Made by a program: the position numbers and the translations under genes. 64,000 nt of DNA, taken from JACKJP01 sp050249695 (lineage in GTDB: Bacteria > Pseudomonadota > Alphaproteobacteria > Rhizobiales > Tepidamorphaceae). Of this stretch, positions 27,926 to 37,494 are shown piece by piece. The notes under the pieces are model-generated. The model saw only the letters and a list, made by a program, of their open reading frames with translations, was not told the origin of the DNA and did no database searches. Each line of letters opens with the position of its first letter. The stretch's first letter is position 1. The stretch spans positions 595,804 through 659,803 of the forward strand of contig JBFWQA010000002.1 of assembly GCA_050249695.1 (NCBI GenBank). The letters run 5' to 3'.

Positions 27926-30094
27926 ATGGACGAGACAGCGACAGTCCCGGTGCTGCTGGCGAGCCTCTTCGACCAGCCCTTCACCTACGCGCTGCCCGCC
28001 GGCGGCGCGCTGGCGCCGGGCACGCTTGTCGCAGCGCCGCTCGGCAACCGGCTGCTCGCCGGCGCCGTCTGGCCGGGCGGAACCGACCGCGTCGATCCGG
28101 CAAAGCTGAAATCCATCGCCGAGGTCCTGCCGCTCCCGCCGCTCGACGGGAAGTTGGTCACGTTCGTCAACTGGGTCGCCGACTACACGCTGGTGCCGCG
28201 CGGGCAGATCCTGCGCATGGTGCTGCGCGGGATCGAGCATTTCGAGCCGGAGGCGGCGGTCAGGGCCTATCGCGCCACCGGCGCCGTGCCGGCGCGGATG
28301 ACGCCGGCGCGCGAGAAGGTGCTCGCGGCCGCCGACGGAGGCCTTGCGTGGCCGAAGGCGGCGCTGGCGAAGGAAGCGCAGGTGACAGGCTCGGTGATCG
28401 ACGGGCTCGTCGCGGCCGGCGCCCTTGAAGAGGTGGAACTGCCCCCGCCTCCGGCGCTGACCCGTCCCGATCCCGGCCACGAGCCGCCAGTGCTTTCCGA
28501 CGATCAGCAGGAGGTCGCGAGGAAGCTGCGGGCGCTGCCGGGCGGAGGCTTTTCGGTCTCGCTGCTCGACGGCGTGACCGGTTCGGGCAAGACGGAGGTC
28601 TATTTCGAAGCGGTCGCCGAAGCGTTGGCGCAGGGGCGCTCCGTCCTGATCCTGCTGCCCGAGATCGCGCTGACGGCGCAGTTCCTCGAGCGGTTCGAGG
28701 CACGCTTCGGGGTGCGTCCGGGCGAGTGGCACAGCCAGGTGTCGCCGAAGAAGCGGGCGAAGCTCTGGCGCGCGCTGATGGAGGGGGAAAGCGGGGTCGT
28801 CGTCGGTGCCCGCTCCGCCCTTTTCCTGCCGTTCCGCGATCTCGGTCTGATCGTCGTCGATGAAGAACATGACGCCGCCTACAAGCAGGAGGAGCAGGCC
28901 ATCTACCATGCCCGCGACATGGCGGTCGTCAGGGCCCGGATCGAGGAACTCCCGGTGATCCTTTCCTCCGCGACACCGTCGGTGGAAAGCCGCGCCAATT
29001 GCGAGCTCGGCCGTTACACGCGGCTGGAACTGCCGGAACGGTTCGGCGAGGCGAAACGGCCCGATATCCAGGCGATCGACCTGCGCGTGCATCCGCCCGA
29101 TCCGGGCCGGTTCCTGTCGCAGCCGGCGGTCGAGACGCTGGCGGCGGCGGTCCAGCGCGGCGAGCAGGGGCTCCTGTTTCTGAACCGGCGGGGCTATGCC
29201 CCGCTGACGCTCTGCCGGCGCTGCGGCTTCCGCTTCGACTGCCCGAACTGCACCGCCTGGCTGGTGGAGCACCGCTTCCGCGGCGAACTGGTCTGTCACC
29301 ATTGCGGCCACCGCCACAAGGTGCCCAGACATTGCCCTTCCTGCGACGCGGAAGATTCCCTCGTTGCCTGCGGGCCGGGCGTGGAGCGCATCGCCGAGGA
29401 GGTCGCAGAGCGCTTTCCGGGGCTCCGCTACACAATCCTTTCCAGCGACATGGCGCCGGGAATCCGCATTCTCAGAGAGAAGCTCGCAGCCATCCAGCGC
29501 GGCGAGGTCGATCTCGTCATCGGCACGCAGATCGTCGCCAAGGGCCATGATTTTCCGGGAATGACCGCTGTCGTGGTCGTCGACGGCGATATCGGCCTTG
29601 CCGCTTCCGACCCGCGCGCGGCGGAGCGGAGCTTCCAGACACTGGAGCAGGTCGTCGGGCGGGCCGGAAGGCGCGGCGGTTTGTCGCACGGTCTCATCCA
29701 GACCTATCAGCCCGATCATCCGGTGATGCGGGCGATCGCCGCGCAGGACCGGGAAGCCTTCTACGCCAGCGAGATCGCGCTGAGGCGCGAGGCGCGGCTG
29801 GCGCCTTTCGGGCGCCTCGCCGCGATCATTGTCTCGGGCAGGGAGCGGGGCGAGACGGAGGCTTATGCCCGCGCGCTGGCGCGGGCAGCGCCGCGGGTTG
29901 AAAATGTTGGCGTTCTGGGACCGGCGGAAGCCGCGCTCGCGATCATCAGAGGACGCAGCCGCTTCCGGCTGCTGGTCAAGGCGCCGCGGCAGTTCGATCT
30001 GCCGCAGTTTCTGCGCGGCTGGCTCGCGGGGGCGCCGGCGCCGCGCGGCAGCCTCAGGCTGGCCGTCGATGTCGACCCGGTCAGCTTCCTCTAG
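27926..30094 (+). CDS. priA: primosomal protein N' (replication restart helicase)
   Basis: 722 aa. N-terminal 3'-DNA-binding domain (1-105), winged-helix linker, helicase lobe with G-V-T-G-S-G-K-T at 216-223 and V-V-D-E-E-H-D, zinc-binding insertion with C-R-R-C, C-P-N-C, C-H-H-C and C-P-S-C pairs, and the second lobe with Q-V-V-G-R-A-G-R. Restarts stalled replication forks. Located upstream of the atp genes, as in many Rhizobiales. Confidence 0.96.
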   Translation: MDETATVPVLLASLFDQPFTYALPAGGALAPGTLVAAPLGNRLLAGAVWPGGTDRVDPAKLKSIAEVLPLPPLDGKLVTFVNWVADYTLVPRGQILRMVLRGIEHFEPEAAVRAYRATGAVPARMTPAREKVLAAADGGLAWPKAALAKEAQVTGSVIDGLVAAGALEEVELPPPPALTRPDPGHEPPVLSDDQQEVARKLRALPGGGFSVSLLDGVTGSGKTEVYFEAVAEALAQGRSVLILLPEIALTAQFLERFEARFGVRPGEWHSQVSPKKRAKLWRALMEGESGVVVGARSALFLPFRDLGLIVVDEEHDAAYKQEEQAIYHARDMAVVRARIEELPVILSSATPSVESRANCELGRYTRLELPERFGEAKRPDIQAIDLRVHPPDPGRFLSQPAVETLAAAVQRGEQGLLFLNRRGYAPLTLCRRCGFRFDCPNCTAWLVEHRFRGELVCHHCGHRHKVPRHCPSCDAEDSLVACGPGVERIAEEVAERFPGLRYTILSSDMAPGIRILREKLAAIQRGEVDLVIGTQIVAKGHDFPGMTAVVVVDGDIGLAASDPRAAERSFQTLEQVVGRAGRRGGLSHGLIQTYQPDHPVMRAIAAQDREAFYASEIALRREARLAPFGRLAAIIVSGRERGETEAYARALARAAPRVENVGVLGPAEAALAIIRGRSRFRLLVKAPRQFDLPQFLRGWLAGAPAPRGSLRLAVDVDPVSFL

Positions 30095-30346
30095 CGGTCC
30101 GGCGTCCCGCTGACGATGTCCCCGGCGAGCAATGCGTCAGGCGAAGCTATAGGCCAATTAGGCCCGATTCCGGTGCGGGCCTGTGTTGCTCCGCAAAAAG
30201 GGTTGTGCTAGTCAAGCCGCGAATATGGGGGCATCGCATTCTAGCAGCCGATTTCCCTGAATAATTTTACAATAAACATCAATGGCTTAGCTTGTTCCGT
30301 CAGGATCGGCAGGCCGATGTGCCAACACGGACAGAGAGCGTCACGG
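30095..30346 (+). promoter_or_regulatory. probable atp operon promoter region
   Basis: The 252-bp gap after priA contains an imperfect terminator-like hairpin GGCCCG/CGGGCC (30161-30166 with 30176-30181, no T-run) and an AT-rich stretch around 30240-30290. No confident -35/-10 pair was found. The ATP synthase operon must be transcribed from about here. Confidence 0.35.
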
Positions 30347-30907
30347 GTGAGCGGCGATAATTCGATCGTTTCCGGCGTAGCAGGCCGGTATGCCACGGCA
30401 CTTTTCGAGCTCTCGCTCGAAGAGCGCAAGATCGACGAAGTTTCCAGGGATCTCGGCCGCTTCAACGCGCTGATCGAGGGCAGCGAGGATCTTCAGCGCC
30501 TTGTGCGCTCGCCCGTGTTCGGCGCCGGCGAGCAGGCGGGCGCCGTCGACGCGCTTTTGCAGCGGGCGGGTATCTCCGGCATCGCCGCCAATTTTATCCG
30601 CCTCATCGCCCGCAACAGGCGGCTTTTCGTATTCCAGGAGATGGTGCGCGGCTTTGCCGCGCTGGTTTCCCAGCACCGTGGCGAGATCAGTGCCGAAGTG
30701 ACTTCGGCGGAGCCGCTCAGCGCCGCGCAGGTGAAGGCGCTGAAGGAATCGCTGAAGAAGGCGATGGGCAAGGACGTTTCCCTTAACGAACGGGTGGATG
30801 CCGCGCTGATCGGCGGGCTGATCGTCAAGGTCGGCAGCCGGATGATCGACACGTCCATCCGCACCAAACTCGATTCACTCAAGCTTGCAATGAAAGAGGT
30901 CGGCTGA
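30347..30907 (+). CDS. atpH: ATP synthase F1 delta subunit
   Basis: 186 aa from a GTG start at 30347 (M-S-G-D-N-S-I-V-S-G-V-A-G-R-Y), matching the usual start of the family in Rhizobiales; GAGAGCG lies upstream. An in-frame ATG at 30317 would add ten atypical residues. OSCP-like: Y-A-x-A-L-F-E-L near 15-22 and the C-terminal G-G-L-I-V-K-V-G-S-R-M-I-D-x-S. Links F1 to the peripheral stalk. The stop overlaps atpA. Confidence 0.93.
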   Translation: MSGDNSIVSGVAGRYATALFELSLEERKIDEVSRDLGRFNALIEGSEDLQRLVRSPVFGAGEQAGAVDALLQRAGISGIAANFIRLIARNRRLFVFQEMVRGFAALVSQHRGEISAEVTSAEPLSAAQVKALKESLKKAMGKDVSLNERVDAALIGGLIVKVGSRMIDTSIRTKLDSLKLAMKEVG

Positions 30908-32436
30908 TGGACATTCGGGCCGCTGAAATCTCCTCGATCCTGAAGGAGCAGATCAAGAATTTCGGCAAGGAGGCGGAAGTCTCCGAGGTGGGGCAGGTGC
31001 TGTCCGTCGGCGACGGCATCGCGCGCGTCTACGGCCTCGACAACGTCCAGGCGGGCGAGATGGTCGAGTTCCCCGGCGGCATCCGCGGCATGGCGCTGAA
31101 CCTGGAAACCGACAATGTCGGCATCGTTATCTTCGGCTCCGACCGCGACATCAAGGAAGGCGACACCGTCAAGCGGACCGGCGCCATCGTGGATGCGCCT
31201 GTCGGCAAGGGCCTGCTCGGCCGCGTCGTCGACGCGCTCGGCAACCCGATCGACGGCAAGGGCCCGATCAAGGCGACCGAGCGCCGCCGCGTCGACGTCA
31301 AGGCGCCCGGCATCATTCCGCGCAAGTCGGTGCACGAGCCGATGCAGACGGGCCTGAAGGCCATCGACGCGCTGATCCCGATCGGCCGTGGCCAGCGCGA
31401 GCTCATCATCGGCGACCGCCAGACCGGCAAGACGGCCGTCGCGCTCGACGCCATACTGAACCAGAAATCGGTCAACGACAGCGGCGACGAGAGCCGCAAG
31501 CTCTACTGCGTCTATGTCGCCGTCGGCCAGAAGCGCTCCACCGTCGCGCAGCTCGTGAAGACGCTGGAAGACAATGGCGCGCTGGAATATTCCATCATCG
31601 TCGCCGCGACGGCTTCCGACCCGGCGCCGATGCAGTTCCTGGCTCCCTTCACCGGCTGCACGATGGGCGAATATTTCCGCGACAATGCAATGCATGCGCT
31701 GATCGTCTATGACGATCTGTCCAAGCAGGCCGTCGCCTATCGCCAGATGTCGCTGCTGCTGCGCCGCCCGCCCGGACGCGAAGCCTATCCGGGCGACGTC
31801 TTCTATCTGCATTCGCGCCTGCTTGAGCGCGCGGCCAAGCTGAACGACGACAACGGCAAGGGCTCGCTGACCGCGCTGCCGGTCATCGAGACGCAGGCCA
31901 ACGACGTGTCGGCCTATATTCCCACCAACGTGATTTCCATCACGGACGGCCAGATCTTCCTGGAAACGGACCTGTTCTATCAGGGCATCCGGCCGGCGGT
32001 GAACGTCGGCCTGTCGGTCAGCCGCGTCGGCTCGTCGGCACAGATCAAGGCGATGAAGCAGGTCGCCGGCACGATCAAGGGCGAGCTCGCGCAGTATCGC
32101 GAGATGGCGGCCTTCGCGCAGTTCGGCTCCGACCTCGATGCCGCCACGCAGCGCCTGCTCAACCGCGGCGCGCGCCTGACCGAACTCCTCAAGCAGCCGC
32201 AGTTCTCGCCGCTGAAGGTCGAGGAGCAGGTGGCGGTCATCTATGCCGGCGTGAACGGCTATCTCGACCCGCTGCCGGTCAACCGCGTCGGCGCGTTCGA
32301 GGAAGGGCTCCTGGCCTTTCTGCACGACAAGCACGGCGCCATTCTCGACGCGATTCGCGAGAAGCGCGAACTGACCGACGAAATTCGCGAGAAGCTGAAG
32401 GCGGCCATCGACGCCTTCGCCAAGCATTTCGCCTGA
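30907..32436 (+). CDS. atpA: ATP synthase F1 alpha subunit
   Basis: 509 aa. P-loop variant G-D-R-Q-T-G-K-T at 169-176, D-D-L-S-K-Q-A-V-A-Y-R-Q near 269-280, and V-G-S-S-A-Q-I-K-A-M-K. Forms the alpha3beta3 head with AtpD, non-catalytic nucleotide sites. ATG overlaps the atpH TGA. Confidence 0.98.
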   Translation: MDIRAAEISSILKEQIKNFGKEAEVSEVGQVLSVGDGIARVYGLDNVQAGEMVEFPGGIRGMALNLETDNVGIVIFGSDRDIKEGDTVKRTGAIVDAPVGKGLLGRVVDALGNPIDGKGPIKATERRRVDVKAPGIIPRKSVHEPMQTGLKAIDALIPIGRGQRELIIGDRQTGKTAVALDAILNQKSVNDSGDESRKLYCVYVAVGQKRSTVAQLVKTLEDNGALEYSIIVAATASDPAPMQFLAPFTGCTMGEYFRDNAMHALIVYDDLSKQAVAYRQMSLLLRRPPGREAYPGDVFYLHSRLLERAAKLNDDNGKGSLTALPVIETQANDVSAYIPTNVISITDGQIFLETDLFYQGIRPAVNVGLSVSRVGSSAQIKAMKQVAGTIKGELAQYREMAAFAQFGSDLDAATQRLLNRGARLTELLKQPQFSPLKVEEQVAVIYAGVNGYLDPLPVNRVGAFEEGLLAFLHDKHGAILDAIREKRELTDEIREKLKAAIDAFAKHFA

Positions 32437-32479
32437 TCGGCGGACCGGCTGAGGACTCAAAGGGGCAGGACCAGAACGC

Positions 32480-33349
32480 ATGGCGTCTCTCAAGGACTTG
32501 AGAAACCGGATCGCCTCGGTCAAGGCGACGCAGAAGATCACCAAGGCCATGCAGATGGTGGCCGCGGCGAAGCTGCGCCGCGCCCAGCTGGCCGCGGAAT
32601 CGGCCCGTCCCTATGCGGAGCGGATGAGCACGGTGATGGCCAATCTGGCCCTGCCGTTCGTCGGCAAGGAAGGCGCGCCGGTGCTGCTGGCGGGAACCGG
32701 CCGCGACAGGGTTCATCTGCTGCTGGTCTGCACCGCGGACCGCGGCCTGTGCGGGGCGTTCAACTCCTCCATCGCCCGCAAGGCGCGCGATCACGCCAAC
32801 AGGCTTCTGGCCGAAGGCAAGGAAGTGAAGTTCTTCTGCGTCGGGCAGAAGGGCTATGACATCCTGCGCCGGATCTTCCCCAAGCATATCGTCGAGTTCG
32901 TCTCGCAGCGCGGGGTGAAGCAGATCGGCTACGGCGAGGCGGAAGCGATCAGCGAGACGCTGCGGCTCATGTTCGCCAATGGCGACTTCGATGTGGCGAC
33001 GCTGTTCTATTCGCAGTTCAAGTCGGTGATCAGCCAGATTCCGACCGCCTATCAGCTCATTCCGGCGACCGTGCCGGAGGGCATTGAGACGGCGACCGTC
33101 TACGAATATGAGCCGGAGGAGGAAGAAATCCTCGCCGATATCCTGCCGCGCAACCTGACGGTGCAGATTTTCCGGGCGCTGCTGGAAAACGTCGCCGGCG
33201 AGATGGGCGCGAAGATGTCGGCGATGGACAACGCCACGCGCAATGCCGGCGAGATGATCGACAAGCTGACGATCACCTACAACAGGCAGCGCCAGGCGCA
33301 GATCACCAAGGAACTGATCGAGATCATTTCGGGCGCCGAAGCGCTCTAG
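32480..33349 (+). CDS. atpG: ATP synthase F1 gamma subunit
   Basis: 289 aa. N-terminal coiled helix M-A-S-L-K-D-L-R-N-R-I-A-S-V-K-A-T-Q-K-I-T-K-A-M, central D-R-G-L-C-G-A-F-N, and C-terminal coiled helix with M-S-A-M-D-N-A-T-R-N-A and I-T-K-E-L-I-E-I-I-S-G-A. Rotary shaft of F1. Lies 43 bp after atpA. Confidence 0.97.
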   Translation: MASLKDLRNRIASVKATQKITKAMQMVAAAKLRRAQLAAESARPYAERMSTVMANLALPFVGKEGAPVLLAGTGRDRVHLLLVCTADRGLCGAFNSSIARKARDHANRLLAEGKEVKFFCVGQKGYDILRRIFPKHIVEFVSQRGVKQIGYGEAEAISETLRLMFANGDFDVATLFYSQFKSVISQIPTAYQLIPATVPEGIETATVYEYEPEEEEILADILPRNLTVQIFRALLENVAGEMGAKMSAMDNATRNAGEMIDKLTITYNRQRQAQITKELIEIISGAEAL

Positions 33350-33374
33350 AACCTGTTTGACGAGGAACGAGACC

Positions 33375-34883
33375 ATGGCGAGACAGACAACTCCCAAAGC
33401 CGCGACCAAGAAGCCCGCGGCCAAGGCGGCTCCGAAGAGCGCCGCGACCCCCTCGGCTTCCGGTTCCGTGGGGACGGGCACGATTTCCCAGGTCACCGGC
33501 GCCGTCGTCGACGTGCGCTTCAGCGGCGACCTGCCGCCCATCCTGAACGCGCTGGAAACCGACAATGGCGGCAACCGGCTGGTGCTCGAGGTGGCGCAGC
33601 ATCTGGGCGAAAACGCGGTGCGCACGATCGCGATGGACTCCACCGAGGGTCTGGTGCGCGGCCAGAAGGTGACCGATACGGGCGCCCCGATCATGGTGCC
33701 GGTCGGCGACGAGACGCTCGGCCGCATCATGAACGTCATCGGCGAGCCCGTCGACGAAGCGGGCCCCATCAAGACCAAGACGACGCGCGCGATCCATCAG
33801 GAGGCGCCGGCCTATGTCGACCAGTCGACGGAAGCGGAAATCCTGGTCACCGGCATCAAGGTCGTCGACCTGCTCGCGCCTTACGCCAAGGGCGGCAAGA
33901 TCGGCCTGTTCGGTGGCGCCGGCGTCGGCAAGACCGTGCTGATCATGGAGCTCATCAACAACGTCGCGAAGGCGCATGGCGGCTATTCCGTGTTCGCCGG
34001 CGTCGGCGAGCGCACCCGCGAGGGCAACGACCTCTATCACGAAATGATCGAGTCCGGCGTGAACAAGCATGGCGGCGGCGGCGGCTCCAAGGCCGCGCTG
34101 GTCTACGGCCAGATGAACGAGCCTCCCGGCGCGCGCGCGCGTGTCGCGCTCAGCGGTCTGACGGTCGCGGAGCATTTCCGCGATCAGGGCCAGGACGTGC
34201 TCTTCTTCGTCGACAACATCTTCCGCTTCACGCAGGCCGGTTCGGAAGTGTCGGCGCTGCTCGGGCGCATTCCCTCGGCGGTGGGCTACCAGCCGACGCT
34301 GGCCACCGACATGGGCGCCATGCAGGAGCGCATCACGACCACGACCAAGGGTTCGATCACCTCCGTGCAGGCGATCTACGTGCCCGCCGACGATCTGACC
34401 GACCCGGCGCCGGCGACCTCGTTCGCCCATCTTGACGCGACGACGGTGCTCAACCGCGCGATCGCTGAAAAGGGTATCTATCCGGCGGTCGATCCGCTCG
34501 ATTCCACCTCGCGCATGCTCGATCCGCGCGTCATCGGCGAGGAACATTACGAGACGGCCCGCCGCGTGCAGGAAATCCTGCAGCGCTACAAGGCGCTCCA
34601 GGACATCATCGCCATTCTCGGCATGGACGAACTTTCAGAAGAGGACAAGCTGACGGTGGCGCGCGCGCGCAAGATCGAGCGCTTCCTCTCGCAGCCCTTC
34701 TTCGTCGCCGAAGTCTTCACCGGATCGCCGGGCAAGCTGGTCGACCTCGCCGACACGATCAAGGGCTTCAAGGGTCTTTGCAACGGCGACTACGATCATC
34801 TGCCGGAAGTCGCGTTCTACATGGTCGGCACGATCGAGGAAGCCGTCGAGAAGGCGCAGAAGCTGGCGGCGGAAGCAGCCTAA
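33375..34883 (+). CDS. atpD: ATP synthase F1 beta subunit
   Basis: 502 aa from ATG 33375, preceded by GAGGA. Catalytic P-loop G-G-A-G-V-G-K-T at 180-187, G-E-R-T-R-E-G-N-D-L-Y and the A-L-S-G-L-T-V-A-E-H block. The first 35 residues are an Ala/Lys/Pro-rich extension (T-P-K-A-A-T-K-K-P-A-A-K) before the usual core start (G-T-I-S-Q-V-T-G-A-V-V-D); such extensions are known in Brucella-type alphaproteobacteria and absent in E. coli. Catalytic subunit of ATP synthase. Confidence 0.98.
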   Translation: MARQTTPKAATKKPAAKAAPKSAATPSASGSVGTGTISQVTGAVVDVRFSGDLPPILNALETDNGGNRLVLEVAQHLGENAVRTIAMDSTEGLVRGQKVTDTGAPIMVPVGDETLGRIMNVIGEPVDEAGPIKTKTTRAIHQEAPAYVDQSTEAEILVTGIKVVDLLAPYAKGGKIGLFGGAGVGKTVLIMELINNVAKAHGGYSVFAGVGERTREGNDLYHEMIESGVNKHGGGGGSKAALVYGQMNEPPGARARVALSGLTVAEHFRDQGQDVLFFVDNIFRFTQAGSEVSALLGRIPSAVGYQPTLATDMGAMQERITTTTKGSITSVQAIYVPADDLTDPAPATSFAHLDATTVLNRAIAEKGIYPAVDPLDSTSRMLDPRVIGEEHYETARRVQEILQRYKALQDIIAILGMDELSEEDKLTVARARKIERFLSQPFFVAEVFTGSPGKLVDLADTIKGFKGLCNGDYDHLPEVAFYMVGTIEEAVEKAQKLAAEAA

Positions 34884-34913
34884 GGCAGCCGGCCAGAGCG
34901 AAAGATTCCAACC

Positions 34914-35318
34914 ATGGCGAATTTCCAGTTCGACCTCGTCAGCCCCGAGCGGCTCCTGCTTTCCGCGCAAGTGGAGGAAGTCGTCGTTCCGGGCGCCGAA
35001 GGCGAATTCGGCGTGCTGGCCGATCACACGCCGATCATCTCCACCATGCGGCCCGGCCTCGTCCGGGTGCGCGGCGGCGATGCCGCTTCGGAGCCGATCT
35101 ATGTCGCGGGCGGTATCGCGGAGTTCAGCAACAACCACCTGACGATCCTGGCCGAGCACGCGCTGCCGGTCAGCGAACTCGATGCCGACAGGATCGCGTC
35201 GGAAATGCGCAACGTGCAGGAAGACATCGCCGACGCCAAGGACGAGAAGGCGCGCGCCAAGGCCGAAATCCGGCTGGAGCGCCTGAAGGCCTCGCTGCCC
35301 TTCGCGGGCGCCCGGTAG
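34914..35318 (+). CDS. atpC: ATP synthase F1 epsilon subunit
   Basis: 134 aa. N-terminal beta-sandwich with F-D-L-V-S-P-E-R-L-L and V-V-V-P-G-A-E-G-E-F-G-V-L-A-D-H-T-P, followed by a helical C-terminus. Couples and inhibits rotation. Last gene of the F1 operon, followed by a terminator. The Fo genes are not in the window, as is usual in alphaproteobacteria, where they form a separate operon. Confidence 0.96.
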   Translation: MANFQFDLVSPERLLLSAQVEEVVVPGAEGEFGVLADHTPIISTMRPGLVRVRGGDAASEPIYVAGGIAEFSNNHLTILAEHALPVSELDADRIASEMRNVQEDIADAKDEKARAKAEIRLERLKASLPFAGAR

Positions 35319-35345
35319 CTGCCAGCGTTTCGACAGGACGGTGTG

Positions 35346-35371
35346 AAGGCCGGCGCTGCGCCGGCCTTTTT
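35346..35371 (+). terminator. rho-independent terminator of the atpHAGDC operon
   Basis: AAGGCCGGCG (35346-35355), CTG loop, CGCCGGCCTT (35359-35368): a perfect 10-bp stem running into TTTTTGTTTT. It may also stop leftward transcription of the convergent lipoprotein gene, though that side has only a short T-run. Confidence 0.93.
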
Positions 35372-35382
35372 GTTTTGCGCGC

Positions 35383-35796
35383 TCAGCGGCCGGGTGCGGC
35401 CGGCTCATAGTTGACGGTTATCTCACCTATGCGCGTCCGTGACGCCAGGATGCGGGCGGCCGCATCGTAGGTGACGATCAGGTGGCGGCCCGTAACCCAC
35501 CTGACGGATGCGAAAGGCCCGCCCCATGGGGCGGGCACAGCACGGCCGTGATCGGTGTCGGCGCTGAATATGTTTCCCGCGCCCGCGGCTTCATGCTGGC
35601 CCTCGCCGACGATGGATACCTGTGTCGTAAAGCCGCTCGTCGCGCCGCAGCTGCGCTCAAAGAGGATTGCCGTGTGGCGGCCGTCTGGCGATTGCCTGGA
35701 GAAAACCTGCGTGTTCTCGCATTCCTCACTGCAGCCCGCCGACATAATGGCAAGCGTCAGACTACCCAGTCCCAGAATTGCTGCCCGCCATTGCAT
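35383..35796 (-). CDS. small lipoprotein-like exported protein of unknown function
   Basis: 137 aa from the ATG at 35796 (M-Q-W-R-A-A-I-L-G). A hydrophobic leader ends at M-S-A-G-C, a weak lipobox (serine at -3), followed by S-E-E-C. The body contains S-P-D-G-R-H-T-A-I-L-F-E-R-S-C-G-A-T-S-G-F-type beta strands with several cysteines. The pattern of a short exported beta protein is seen; the function is not recognised. The longer open frame to the left of this start overlaps rppH and is a shadow. Confidence 0.7.
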   Translation of the reverse strand: MQWRAAILGLGSLTLAIMSAGCSEECENTQVFSRQSPDGRHTAILFERSCGATSGFTTQVSIVGEGQHEAAGAGNIFSADTDHGRAVPAPWGGPFASVRWVTGRHLIVTYDAAARILASRTRIGEITVNYEPAAPGR

Positions 35797-35822
35797 AAGC
35801 GGCTCTGTGCCTCTTGCCCCTG

Positions 35823-36332
35823 CTATTTCTCGGCAAAGTGGCCGAACTCGCCCACCAGCGCCTCGTAGACCGGGCGCTTGAAGGGGACGATCAACTCGGG
35901 CAGGGCGCGCATCGGCTGCCATTTCCATGACATGAATTCCGGCTTGTGGCCGCCACCGCCCGGCTCGAGGATGTTGACCTCGGAATCGTCGCCGGTGAAG
36001 CGCAGCACGAACCATTTCTGCTTCTGGCCGCGATAGCGTCCCTTCCAGGCCGTGCCGATCAGTTCGTCCGGCAGGTCGTAGGTCAGCCAGTCGCGGCTTT
36101 CGGCCAGCCTTTCCACCGAGCGGATGCTGGTTTCCTCGTAGAGCTCGCGCAGCGCGCCGGCAAAGGGATCCTCGCCCTCGTCGATGCCGCCCTGCGGCAT
36201 CTGCCACCACTGGCCCGGTCCTTCCGGTTCGCCAGGCATGTCGGCGCGGCAGCCGGTCCAGACGAGATTGTCGCTGTTGAGCACCATCACGCCCACGCAG
36301 GGGCGGTAGGGCAGGCTTGCCTTGTCCGTCAT
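35823..36332 (-). CDS. rppH: RNA pyrophosphohydrolase (Nudix)
   Basis: 169 aa. The Nudix box spans about 48-70 (G-G-I-D-E-G-E, then R-E-L-Y-E-E-T-S-I). Start Y-R-P-C-V-G-V-M-V-L-N and W-Q-M-P-Q-G-G are RppH/IalA hallmarks. It removes pyrophosphate from mRNA 5' ends or cleaves dinucleoside polyphosphates; the alphaproteobacterial IalA was first linked to invasion. ATGA overlap with the upstream YibQ-like gene at 36329-36332. Confidence 0.93.
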   Translation of the reverse strand: MTDKASLPYRPCVGVMVLNSDNLVWTGCRADMPGEPEGPGQWWQMPQGGIDEGEDPFAGALRELYEETSIRSVERLAESRDWLTYDLPDELIGTAWKGRYRGQKQKWFVLRFTGDDSEVNILEPGGGGHKPEFMSWKWQPMRALPELIVPFKRPVYEALVGEFGHFAEK

Positions 36333-37465
36333 TGCATGTCCCGCATCGCCGCCGAAAGCGGAACGAGGGCGATGCCCTGCGCCGCGAGCGCCCTCGACCA
36401 GGTGCCGAGTTCCCTGACGGTGACAGGCAGCGCACTGGCAGCACCGATCGCCGTTCCCCGATTCTTCGCGATGTCCTCGAGCCGTTCGAGCGCCGCCTCG
36501 ATAGCTTCCGGGTCCGCCTGCGCGTCGACCACGACGTCGGCCTTCGCGTAGCCGAGACCCAGCCGGTCGGCGAGCGTCGCCGACAGGCTTTGCGGCGCGC
36601 TGCCATCGTCGAAATAGCCGACCCCGCGATTGCGCAGTTCCCGGAACAGCGGTTCCATCACCGTGTCGACGGTGCTGAACTGCGCGCCCTGATAGTTGGC
36701 GACGGCGGTATATCCGGTGAAGCGTCCCATCACCCAGTAGAGGCGGTCGAGGTTCTGCCGCGGGGAAAGGCCGGTGAGCAGCGTGTGCGGGCCGGGATCG
36801 TTGTTGGGGTAGTCGAAGGGCTCCATCGGTATCTGCAGCAGCATCTCGTGACCCGCTTGCCGCGCCAGATCCGTCAGCCGCTGCAGGTCGCGCCCATAGG
36901 GGGCGAAGGCCAGCGTGATCTCCTCCGGCAGGGTGTGGATCGCATTCTCGGTGCCGACCGACGACAGACCCATACCGCCGACCACGATGGCGATGCGGGG
37001 GGTGCTGCGGTCAAGCGGCGGGGCGGGACGCGCATAGGCACGGAACGGCATGGTTCCGTCGAGCGCGATCTTCGGAAGCGCGCCGTAACGTGACTCCTCC
37101 CGCAGTTCGGCGCGTTCGCCCATATCGGCGCCGTCATCCTCGAGCGATATGATCTTTGCGCCGCCGGGGAGATTCCGCTCGCTCGGCACCGCGTTCGGCG
37201 CTTCGTTCTCGGCGCTGGAGACCGGTGCCCGCAACGCCGGGGGCGAGGAATCGCCGGCGGCCGGGGCCGGCGCATCGGCATTCAGGGACAGCGAAGCGTG
37301 CGGTTCGCCCCCCAGCGGGTCCTCGACGATCAGCGCCCAGCCGGCGACGAAAGCGGCCGTGGCGAGGCAAAGGCCGCTGACAAGGGCCAGGGGACCTGGA
37401 AGCCTGCGCCTTAACGCCGCCAGCCGACCCTCAGACCGGTCGCCGAGCGTGTGCTGAGTGGCCAT
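36329..37465 (-). CDS. divergent polysaccharide deacetylase (YibQ-like) family protein
   Basis: 378 aa. A short cytoplasmic head, one membrane helix (about 29-50), a low-complexity acidic/proline stretch, then the YibQ fold from about 145: P-R-I-A-I-V-V-G-G-M-G-L-S, L-P-E-E-I-T-L-A-F-A-P-Y-G, H-E-M-L-L-Q-I-P-M-E-P and N-N-D-P-G-P-H-T-L. These proteins resemble polysaccharide deacetylases but usually lack full metal sites; enzymatic activity is unproven. The neighbourhood with ctpA and an envC-like gene suggests a cell-envelope role. Confidence 0.88.
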   Translation of the reverse strand: MATQHTLGDRSEGRLAALRRRLPGPLALVSGLCLATAAFVAGWALIVEDPLGGEPHASLSLNADAPAPAAGDSSPPALRAPVSSAENEAPNAVPSERNLPGGAKIISLEDDGADMGERAELREESRYGALPKIALDGTMPFRAYARPAPPLDRSTPRIAIVVGGMGLSSVGTENAIHTLPEEITLAFAPYGRDLQRLTDLARQAGHEMLLQIPMEPFDYPNNDPGPHTLLTGLSPRQNLDRLYWVMGRFTGYTAVANYQGAQFSTVDTVMEPLFRELRNRGVGYFDDGSAPQSLSATLADRLGLGYAKADVVVDAQADPEAIEAALERLEDIAKNRGTAIGAASALPVTVRELGTWSRALAAQGIALVPLSAAMRDMQ

Positions 37466-37494
37466 GATCCCCCGCCGCCATCGAAAGACCCGCC